Shown here: one piece after another, positions 55,869 to 64,000 of the stretch
Numbering within the stretch: the first letter of the stretch is position 1
Layout of the letters: every line of letters starts with the position of its first letter
Assembly: GCF_030265065.1 (NCBI RefSeq)
Contig: NC_080395.1
Coordinates: 379,501-443,500 of the forward strand
Source: Corythoichthys intestinalis
Taxonomy: Eukaryota > Chordata > Actinopteri > Syngnathiformes > Syngnathidae
Length of the DNA: 64,000 nt
Reading direction: 5' to 3'
The notes under the pieces: model-generated
Told to the model about the DNA's origin: nothing
What the model saw: the letters and a program-made list of their open reading frames with translations, nothing else
The model's database searches: none
Program-made: the position numbers and the translations under genes

Positions 55869-56717
55869 ATGTTAACGTACGGTAACATGAACTGAACAGA
55901 AGTAGTCTTTTGGATGGCTCATCAGATAAGCCCGTGACAATATATCGATATGGTGACATATTGCAATACTTTGTATCTCGATACGTTATCGATGTGCTCC
56001 CGCCAAGAATTGATGTATAATTTAAAAACCATTTAATTAAGTAACCAACATCAATTTTCGCCAGACGTTCAATCCATTTGTCCTGTATGTCCCCCGATCT
56101 GATCAAGTGATGGGATATCGGCCCGATCGCAAGATTTTCAGAGGATCGCAATTGGGTGTTTTGAAAATGATTTTTTATTTTTAGGACAGCAAAACAAAAA
56201 CATTCTCCAGATCTACAAGGATATTGCCAAAACAAAGAAAAATATATTACCACACACTAGAAGGCAAACGTTCTGGTAGCTGTCGTGGGAAGCTAACGCT
56301 ATCATTTATGTCTACAGTACGGAAAACTTTCCATTCCATTCCATGCAATTTCTCCCGCTTATCAGAGGTCAAGGAATCATCCCCAACGCCCCGTTAAATA
56401 CATTGCCAAGGTATCGGATCGTGACTCGGTAAAGCCGGTCAATAGACCCACCATGTATCGATAATTGTTGTATCGGTGCATTGTGATGCCCAGAGCTTCC
56501 CAGCCCTACCAATGTATCATTCATTATAAATGTGCTCATTTTTAATTGGTTGATCCACATCATACGCAAGAATCCTGAGGCTGTTTTAAGACTATTAAAA
56601 AAAAACACAGAAATCTCCCTAAAGGGTTAGGGTTCGACCTCATCGCCGCCATTTTAAGCGCAGTTGTTGCCAGCACCCAGAAAAAGATGTCAACTGACCA
56701 GCTAGTCTGCGTACTCG
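55869..56717. other. Intergenic stretch with hAT-like debris
   Basis: The words 'atatatcgatatggtgacat' near 55936 and 'cgataattgttgtatcggtg' near 56458 suggest a diverged repeat with inverted ends. A dispersed-repeat unit lies near 56062. No gene was seen. Confidence 0.4.
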
Positions 56718-56800
56718 AGGGTAAAATTGGACGTCACCGAACGTCCACCCCTTTTGCTTCACACAGATCCTCCGTGCAAGGCGTTCCCTTGTTAGCTGAT
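56718..56800 (-). pseudogene. Relic zinc-finger first exon without a start codon
   Basis: On the minus strand the sequence reads KGTPCTEDLCEAKGVDV, resembling the family form YEEDLCG.KDE. The upstream leader (TTTAGCCTA...AGCTAAC) aligns with the leader of gene D's first exon, but the ATG has become AAGG. It is a candidate ancestral first exon for gene F or its pseudogene. Confidence 0.4.
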
Positions 56801-56859
56801 AACCCCAAATAGGCTAAACGGACAAGGCTCGTTTAGTTCAATTCAGGACAGGGTAGCTT

Positions 56860-57260
56860 GCCGCTACACGATTGTGATTGCGCATGCGGGTGCGTCACTT
56901 CCTCGCGATTGACATTTATTTACGTGTTAGATTCAGCAATAGTCTATACCGGTGCGGCATGTGAGGCACGCCTGAAACGTACAACGCACATGCACTCATA
57001 AAACAGGCAAATTCAAAAGATGATTTCAACGCCAGCAAGTCGTCTATCGCTCTGATTTGTCATACGCATGCGCGAAATGCATCACTTCCTCTCAATAGTT
57101 GTTGTTTTTTGATGATGTAAGTTTTATTGATTTATGTCTGAACCTATCGCGATATAACATTTTTTGCATACATTAAGCAAAAACAAAACAAAACAAAACA
57201 AAAAAACAATCGCGGCTTGAGAGAAAGTGACGCAGATTCGCGCGTGCGCCGGACCGAATT
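56860..57260. promoter_or_regulatory. CpG-rich segment with GCGCATGCGC-type motifs
   Basis: TGCGCATGCGG near 56879, ACGCATGCGCG near 57064 and CGCGCGTGCGCC near 57239 are NRF1-like. The segment lies between the minus-strand exon relic at 56.7 kb and the plus-strand relic at 57.4 kb and may be an old bidirectional promoter. An AAAAC tandem run sits near 57180. Confidence 0.4.
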
Positions 57261-57425
57261 ACCGAACCGTGTTGGATTTCAAATAGGTGTTGAGTGCCTG
57301 AACATTCACAAGTATCACCGCTAGATGGCAGCGATACCATATGAAGAACTATTCTAAATTTGTCTGACTGTCGTTTCCGTACTTTTACATTGCGCGATTT
57401 AGCTTAGCGCGCTGCTAACAAAGAG

Positions 57426-57590
57426 ACGCGTTGATCGGTGACAAGTTTCTCACCACAAATCAAACGTAGGAGGTTCAGGGGTTTTCATCATGGGCACATT
57501 TTAAGAAAGAAGAGGAACCTTACGGGGCAGAAAACGAGAAGGGGCGATTTCAAGGCTTCGCGTTGTCATCTACCGAGTTGGTTTCAAGAT
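57426..57590 (+). pseudogene. Degenerate first exon upstream of gene G
   Basis: The plus strand reads WAHFKKEEEPYGAENEKGR in one frame, similar to the family core (YEEELCG.KEENER). No in-frame ATG remains: ATGTGGGC of gene B corresponds here to ATGGGC, which shifts the frame. TTTAGCTTAGC...CTAACAAAGA upstream resembles the gene B leader. A functional start may instead lie in gene G exon 2. Confidence 0.4.
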
Positions 57591-58019
57591 TTCTTTCTCT
57601 TTTTTAATTTTAGCCTTTTTATGACTCGACTCAGTCAGCCCACTAGCTTCAAAAAGGGCGTTTCCAATTGCCTTCCAGGGCTGAAATGATTCCTCACGCG
57701 ACTGTAAAAGATGACGTTTGCGATGGACTGCCGAAAATGAGAGGACAACATTTACCCGTTGAATCGTGGCTTGACATTTGAAATGATCAATAACTTTTTT
57801 GAAAACATGACTTGAAGGATGGCTGAAAGGAAGACACTTTGGGTTAAAAATGGTCAAAATTCTTTCTGGACCTTTGCTTTTAGAAATATTCTACAACTGC
57901 AGATTATTACACATACCTATGTAGTGCATATGATCGAGTCGCAACCTGAAAAGGACTGGACGTCTTGCGCCGTCAGTGCTAGCCACTGAGTAAAGAGCAG
58001 ATGCTTTGACATAGATAAA

Positions 58020-58714
58020 GTCATCATCTTTGACAGAAATACGGTATTAACGACTTCATTTTAATGTCAATGCATTGATTTGGATGGGAATGTCGCCCAT
58101 CTACCATCCAACATGACTGCTCCATTTTGGTAGGGGCCATGAAATGTATTTTCATGCTTTTGCCATGAATTCATTGAATGAATTGAGTGAGTTAAATGTC
58201 ATTTTAAAGTGTATCCTTTCAATCGTACGAAGCCAGTGTCATGATTTCATGACCAGATTCCTGGAGTCTGGAAGCAGCATCATGGAATAGCTGCATTTCC
58301 AGATGGAAAAAAAAACAGCAATTTGTGAATATGCCATTGCAATAATCCAATCTACTTTTTAAATGGGTTTATCACTAGTAGACGTCCACCCCATTTGAAG
58401 TTGGCAGCATTTATTCGCTGTCATCCTCCCACTTAAAATGGATCGAATGTCTAACGCCGACAATGAGTTAAGCACATCTAACCGAGTCAGGATAGCAATC
58501 ACTTATCCCAGTAAGTGAGTATGCAGTCTTTTAATGTTAAAATTGTACAAAAAATGCCATTTGAAATAGGAAAAAAAAGAAAGGGTGTCATCAGTATTCC
58601 GTAGTATTGGCCGAGTCTACGCAGCTGGGTGTCGGAATCGGTATGGGACACCCCAAAAATGGTATCAGCGCAACAGTACCAAACCGTGTGTGTTTTTCAT
58701 CTTGTGTCCTCTAG
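58020..58714. other. Region upstream of gene G exon 2
   Basis: It holds the inverted counterpart of the 22.6/52.6-kb block (58020-58150), a LINE-tail-like scrap 'cattgcaataatccaatcta' near 58333, and dispersed-repeat units near 58379 and 58440. Confidence 0.45.
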
Positions 58715-58858
58715 ACGTCACAAAAGATTTTGGCGTCGCGCAAAAGGAGCGGAGCTCCTTGATGGATCCGCACGTCAAAGAAGAAAATCAGGAAGCTGAA
58801 ATGACAGAGTTTCCGTTTACGGGTGTCATCGTCAAGACCGAAGTTGATGAAGCGCCAG
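58715..58858 (+). CDS. Zinc-finger gene G, first acidic leader exon
   Basis: A 144-base exon lies between a phase-1 acceptor (tcctctag) and a GTCAGT donor, also in phase 1, so it can be skipped without changing frame. It encodes DVTKDFGVAQKERSSL, MDPHVKEENQEAEMTEF and PFTGVIVKTEVDEAP, a complete copy of the family leader with two psi-K-x-E sites. The following exon starts with a second leader ([15 protein letters not shown]), so this gene has a duplicated leader. Translation could start at the Met in MDPHVKEE (58762) because the upstream first exon looks broken. Confidence 0.75.
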
Positions 58859-58923
58859 GTCAGTGCTTCCATCCATCAAAGTTCCAACAAAGAGAGTTGA
58901 CTTTCACACATGACCTCCTGCAG

Positions 58924-60143
58924 ATGTCAGCGGAGAAGATCTTCACCTGGCGCAGGAGCCAGAGTCCCCTGATATTAAATATCAAGACCAAGAAGAGGAT
59001 ATCGGCGACTTTCCATTGACTGTCATTGTCAAGAGCGAAGAAGGTGACGGAGACCTACACGAAGGAGTCCAATCGGAAAGCCTCTTACCTCTACTCTCCG
59101 ACGGCGACGATGTAACGTCTCACACTCTCGACACCGACGATGACGGCAAGCGCCTGAAGAGTGTCGCGTCGGGTCCCCGTGCCGACCGACACTTGAAATG
59201 CTCTCAGTGCAACAAAACCTTTTTCAACAAGTCAACATTAAAAAGGCACCTAAGAACGCACACTGGCGAGAAACCTTTTGCCTGCTCGCTTTGCGATAAA
59301 AGATTCACTCAGAAGGGACATTTAATCGCGCACACGAGAACACACACGGGGGAAAGACCTTTTGCTTGCTCAGTGTGTGGTAAAAGATTCTCCAGGAAGG
59401 GTGACTTGAGCATCCACACAAGAACACACACGGGTGAGAAACCTTTTGCCTGCTCAGATTGCGGCGCAAGATTCAGACAGAAGGGTGATTTAGTAGCGCA
59501 CGCAAGAACGCACACTGGGGAGAAACCTTATGCGTGCTCAGTTTGCGGTGCAAGATTTACTCAAAAGGGACATCTAGTAGCACACACGAGAACGCACACA
59601 GGCGAGAAAACATTTGCGTGTTCGTTTTGCGGCGCTAGATTTAGTCAGAACGGCGATTTAAGAATACACGCGAGAACGCACACTGGGGAGAAACCATTTT
59701 GTTGCTCAGTTTGCAGCTTATGTTTCAGCGTGCGCTCGACTTTGATCCAACACATGAGAATGCACACGGGCGAAAAACCCTTTTCCTGCTCTCTCTGCGA
59801 TAAACGTTTTTCAAAGAAGACCAATTTGACAGCTCACGCGCGAACGCACGCTGGTGAGAAACCTTTCGTCTGCTCACTCTGTGGGAAAGGATTCACGCAG
59901 AAGGTACATTTAGTGGCACATGTGAGAACGCACACGGGGGAGAAAACGTTTGCCTGCTCAGTTTGCGAAAAAAGATTTGCTCAGAAGGAACATTTGGTGT
60001 CGCACGTACGAACGCACACCGGTGAGAAACCGTTCGGTTGCAGCGTGTGTGAAAGAAAATTCCATGTCAAGCGACAGGTGAAGAGACACAAGTGTGCCGG
60101 TGCGAAGAGCAGCGGTCACGACTCCTTTTTCAATCTCTCATGA
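58924..60143 (+). CDS. Zinc-finger gene G, main (finger) exon
   Basis: After a 65-bp intron (58859-58923, GTCAGT...CTGCAG) the exon continues in phase with [13 protein letters not shown], then [17 protein letters not shown] and [17 protein letters not shown]. Eleven fingers follow, with -1/3/6 residues N/T/R, Q/H/A, R/D/I, Q/D/A, Q/H/A, Q/D/I, V/T/Q, K/N/A, Q/H/A, Q/H/S and V/Q/R. Q/H/A recurs three times, so the array grew partly by local duplication. The last finger is Cys2-His-Cys (KRHKCAG), as in genes A, B and H. If the short intron were retained, a TGA at 59017-59019 would end translation before the fingers. All fingers keep their zinc ligands. Confidence 0.93.
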
Positions 60144-60989
60144 CTTTGTGTATTGGTTTACTGAACACTTGAAAAATGGGAATTCTGAAAATTGCTTTGC
60201 CCAAAGATTGACGGTACAGTGACTGTTTGAAATTTCTTAAAATCTTATTATAACCAGCAGTCTTTTCACTGATACTATACTTTGGCTCCTGATACCGATT
60301 CCAACTGTGGTATCGGCCAATACTGTATCCAAACTTTTTTAAAAAATATTGAATATTTTTTTCTTATAATGCACAATTTCTGCATACTCGCTTGAATGTA
60401 AAATAATTTTATCATGGCTTGGTCAGATACTGCTTAACTCATTGTTTGCCACTGACACTAATCGATGTCCAATGTATTCGAAGTGGGAGGGTTGGTAGCG
60501 AACGACCGGCGTTTGGAAACTAGATCTCGAAAAGTACATATCACATAGCATCGGCATGTTATTTCTTTGTACTCCAATGACATGATTTTTGTCCCTGTAT
60601 CAGGACAACACTTTTTCTTCAAATCTCTAAATCTTGTACCTATTATTCCTAGCAGTCCTTTACCTAAACAATGAGCTGATATTACATATGTATGCGTGGT
60701 TAGCGATCAGACATCAATCACGAAATATCAACATCATTCTCATTTCTGTCTAAGGACCGAAATCAATATGCATAATCAATCATGTTAAGTGACATTTTGT
60801 AATGAAATAAAGTTGCATTTGTTCAACAAGTGTATCAGTCTTCCTTTGACATGAATTCCAAAATTCAAAGTGTTTTACATCTTTGTCGACTGTGTTAGTG
60901 CTTCTGCCACGTCCAACGTGGTAGAAATAAAGACATTTGGAAGACACAGGCTAGAAACAACTCAGTCAGTTGTCTACATGTGAAATATA
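60144..60989. other. Gene G 3' region
   Basis: Probably the 3' untranslated region and flank. It has degenerate 'gataccgattcc' words near 60290 and a dispersed-repeat unit near 60470. Confidence 0.45.
60806..60811 (+). terminator. Possible polyadenylation signal of gene G
   Basis: AATAAA on the plus strand about 660 bp beyond the stop codon, the first clear hexamer. Confidence 0.45.
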
Positions 60990-61937
60990 TATGGCGGAAA
61001 ACACTCAGGTGACTTGAATTTCAACTCTGACAGCCCCAATTTGGCCAAATTTCAAAATTGTATGTGTGATACATAATTGGAAAGCTTAAAATCTCAATTT
61101 TCCGGGGGAAAGAAAAATTTTGAACGGGAGGGCATTTCATTTTTTTTTTAACAGCAAAACCCTATCTGGAGGTGAGAGCACACGGGAGCAGAATTAAAGA
61201 CGCCACGACTTTAACGAGATATTATCGCGTACTTACCTTGTTTCCATCCAAAAACTCACTGAGTGTCAAGACACAGCTCTGAATGGCCACAGCTAGATTT
61301 TTGGGGGATTTTATGGGTGAAACATGGTCATATAACAAGGGTCGCGATGCAGAAATCACAGACATCAAGGAGTAATCGAGATTTTCATTTTCATATATTT
61401 ACCCTTTCAAAAACATTTTTTTCCCTTCACTTTTTCTTTGGATCAATTATCATCTAAAATATCGAAGAAAATGTGATAGTAACAAAAAAAAAAATACAAT
61501 TAAGCGATAGTTATGAGGTAGATATCCGTGACGTTTTTACAGATACCATTTTTTTCATTGTGACATTTGATTAAAAGTTTAAAAAATGTAAGTGAATAAT
61601 TTTTTGAAGTCGTTTCTTCTTTTTTTTTTTTTTTAACGATATATTAGACATCAATTAATGATTCTAAGCTAAAATGACATTTTGAATAATAAATATAATT
61701 AATTACCAACGTTTTATGGCTGGGTTGAAACAAAAGCAGTTGCGCGACTTCTGTAAACGGGTTTTGAGGGTAAAACGGACAAATTAAAAATAGTATAATG
61801 TGCCACGAATCTGCTATGGCAGCATATTGTTCTATCAAACACAACAGTTGTTTTGGCTTAAAATACAGCGGCTTCTTTTAAAGAGGGTTGCAAGAGCAGA
61901 AACTGCTGTTTCAGTGTTGTCAGTGTTTTCCGCCATA
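60990..61937. mobile_element. TATGGCGG-ended element, copy 2
   Basis: TATGGCGGAAAACACTCAGG at the left and, reversed, TATGGCGGAAAACACTGACA at the right; TA flanks both sides. It is collinear, in reverse, with the 39853-40856 copy over most of its length (for example 'gagatattatcgc' and 'ggtcgcgatgcagaaatc'). No transposase was recognised. Confidence 0.75.
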
Positions 61938-62965
61938 TACAGTACATATTATTAATGGAAGACCAGGAGTGCCAACAATCAGCAGATTAAGATGTAATTA
62001 ACACTTTCATTCACAAATTTTGATATTTTTTTCAACACGAACAGCCCTCTCATTGAACTCATTAGCTGCCCATGACAGTGCTAGAAGTCCAATCCATTTT
62101 GATTGGGATTTGTTCATTCACTCCTCCCAGCCAAAATGAATTGGACGGTAACGGGAGCCAAAAAAATGGTTTTGCTGCAACACTAATTTTGTGTTGATTT
62201 CCTTTCATACTTGTCACCACTAATGTATCAAATCAGTATCCAATTGGACGGCTAACACTGTCAATGGCAGCCATCAATGGTGATAGACATCCAATCCGTG
62301 TGAACTGCGAGGGATTTCTTCTTTTGCGGCCCAGAAAATGTCAAAATCGTTGGCATTCAAGTTTTTTTGTGTGGTATGATTGTTTTGCTGTTTATTCCCT
62401 GAGTACACATTGATTTGATGTACAAAATTTGTATCTGTCATCTTGTGCGCTAATAAAATATATGACTGTTTTGATTAAGAATATTTCTTTGTTATCTTTT
62501 GAAGGGTTTGATGAATATGCGTGTCAAATTGGCAGACTTCAGTACCCAAAGCGTAGTCATTTTATTTTTGTTAAATGGCGAAGCTCGGTGTCATTGGAGA
62601 ACGATTGTAGTCTTTGCCACTCGCATTGCCGACACCCGCTAGCTTCCCAAGCGTTCCCCAGACAGCAAAATTACATGCACGAACAGTCTAAAATAATACC
62701 ACTCAAATATTTGAACATTTCTGTCCAAATTCGACTTCTGACCGGTCGGTTCAGGAGAGTTACCGTAACAGGGGCTCCGGTTAGAGAGCATAGAGGTCTA
62801 CGGAGGAACTCGGTTGCTTTATGGGCCAATGTGCATACACGTACACACATCTATTCAGTATCTGGGAACGTAAAATCAGAAACGTTTCCAGAATAAAGGC
62901 CTGGCTTCAAAAAAGGAAATAGATGAATTCAAGGGCTTAAAACATTCTTAAGTTTCCATTTTGTT
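61938..62965. other. Intergenic region between convergent genes G and H
   Basis: Dispersed-repeat units lie near 62074, 62135, 62246 and 62281. The open stretch at 62429-62896 has no recognisable domain or codon pattern and is not called a gene. Confidence 0.5.
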
Positions 62966-62971
62966 TTTATT
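62966..62971 (-). terminator. Possible polyadenylation signal of gene H
   Basis: TTTATT (AATAAA on minus) about 290 bp downstream of the gene H stop. Confidence 0.5.
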
Positions 62972-63258
62972 GGAAATGACATGCAAACCCTGACAGGACA
63001 AGCAAGTAAACCTCACGAGTGGAAAACACAAACTGCTTATTTTTTGACAAAGTTGAGCCCCTTCTCTTCAGATGAGCATGGCTACTAACCCATAAGCTGC
63101 CATTGATGGATACAGACGTCCAATCCTCTTTGACTGGGGGGCTAGCAGCAACCAATCGCTGCCAGCCCACCCTGTTGAAAGGGACCAGACGTATATCGCT
63201 GTCAATGTGAGGAGCCTTTTTTTTTTTTTCCCCCCTTAAACAGTTGCACATTTTCAAC

Positions 63259-64000
63259 TTAGAATCCAGATTTCTTCCCAAGACACTTGTGTTTCTTCAC
63301 CTGATCTTTGCGGGAGAATCTTTTCTTGCATGTGTCGCAACTGAAGGGCTTCTCCCCGGTGTGCGTCCTGGCGTGTACGGTCAAAGTGCACCTCTGCGAG
63401 AAACTTTTCCCGCAAAGCGAGCACGCGTACCGTTTTTCCCCGGTGTGCGTTCGCGTGTGTTTTGCCAATCCCGAGCGATCGCTGAAACTTATGCCGCACA
63501 CGGAGCAGGCGAAAGGTTTCTCCCCCGTGTGTATTCTCGTGTGCGTCGTCAACTGGCCCTTAATAGAGAATTTTTTACCGCAAAACGAACAATCGTAGGG
63601 TTTTTCGCCGGTGTGTGTGGTCATGTGATTGGTCAAACTGATCTTTTGAGTTAAACGGAGACCGCACACCGAACAGGCAAACGGTCTCTCCCCGGTATGT
63701 GTTCTGCTGTGCGCGACTAAATGTCCCTTAATTGAGAATCTTTTACCGCACACTGAGCAGGGGTAAGGTTTCTCTCCGGTGTGCGTTCTCACGTGTGTCC
63801 TTAAGTGTCCCTTCAACGCAAACCTTTGCCCGCAAACGTCGCAGGCAAATGGTTTCTCTCCCGTGTGCGTTCTCGTGTGAATTCTTAAATGTCCCTTGAC
63901 GGAGAATCTTTTGCCGCAAAGCGAACACGCGAACGGCTTCTCCCCGCTGTGTATTCTCATGTGATTGGTCAGATTAACCTTCTGACTTAACACCACGCCG
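63259..64000 (-). CDS. Zinc-finger gene H, 3' part of finger exon (cut by window edge)
   Basis: The open frame runs off the right edge, so the leader, first exon and any earlier fingers are outside the window. The visible part has the helix half of one finger (LSQKVNLTNH) and then eight full fingers with TGEKP linkers; helix residues -1/3/6 are Q/N/N for the partial one, then V/H/I, L/H/T, I/H/A, Q/S/N, I/Q/T, D/G/K, Q/T/V and R/Q/K. The last finger is Cys2-His-Cys (KKHKCLG) followed by a short basic tail, the same C-terminal form as genes A, B and G. Three fingers share the KGHL helix, which suggests recent local duplication. The start is not present. Confidence 0.92.
   Translation of the reverse strand, partial: GVVLSQKVNLTNHMRIHSGEKPFACSLCGKRFSVKGHLRIHTRTHTGEKPFACDVCGQRFALKGHLRTHVRTHTGEKPYPCSVCGKRFSIKGHLVAHSRTHTGERPFACSVCGLRLTQKISLTNHMTTHTGEKPYDCSFCGKKFSIKGQLTTHTRIHTGEKPFACSVCGISFSDRSGLAKHTRTHTGEKRYACSLCGKSFSQRCTLTVHARTHTGEKPFSCDTCKKRFSRKDQVKKHKCLGKKSGF

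Noticed and set aside
62429-62896. A 155-codon plus-strand open frame near gene H
   Set aside because: No recognisable domain, no family first-exon features, no plausible splice partner; chance open frame in AT-rich DNA.

Overview
This is nuclear DNA of a teleost fish, most likely a spiny-rayed (percomorph) species. The evidence is intron-split genes with GT/AG junctions, vertebrate-type C2H2 zinc-finger arrays with TGEKP linkers, fish LINE and V-SINE-like repeats, several hAT families and CpG-rich starts with GCGCATGCGC motifs. The first-exon style and a dispersed GGACGTCTA repeat suggest a syngnathid-like fish; that is inference.

The genes form one cluster of KRAB-less poly-zinc-finger paralogues, called A to H here. 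A (minus, 1.5-3.3 kb), B (plus, 7.2-15.5), C (plus, 18.3-20.8), D (minus, 23.4-25.9), E (minus, 33.1-43.1), F (minus, 50.9-52.1), G (plus, 58.7-60.1) and H (minus, 63.3 to the right edge, cut by the window). A decayed ninth copy lies at 53.3-53.6. Wherever both ends are visible the plan is the same: a short diverged first exon ending in phase 1, an intron of about 0.8-8.7 kb, then one large exon with an acidic leader and 7-11 fingers. The leaders share psi-K-x-E sites and most share an [10 protein letters not shown]-like acidic motif. E and F have lost their last finger to stop codons. G has a duplicated leader exon and a 65-bp intron.

The rest is mostly transposon debris. Gene B's intron holds a Ty3/Gypsy fossil, a TIR element, a LINE tail and a hAT MITE, apparently nested. 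A two-ended THAP element family occurs at 5.1-6.5, 19.2-19.4, 26.4-29.0 (nested) and 48.9-50.0 kb. A LINE (31.3-33.0) abuts gene E. Many hAT copies keep 8-bp target duplications. A 4.4-kb Ginger-like element fills 43.4-47.8 kb, and two copies of an unassigned TATGGCGG-ended element sit at 39.9-40.9 and 61.0-61.9 kb.

The genes probably encode sequence-specific nuclear DNA-binding proteins; no target can be read from the sequence. The most interesting structure is the THAP element: each end carries promoter-like motifs and a coding first exon that stops at a splice donor, and the THAP donor is in the same phase (1) as the zinc-finger acceptors.
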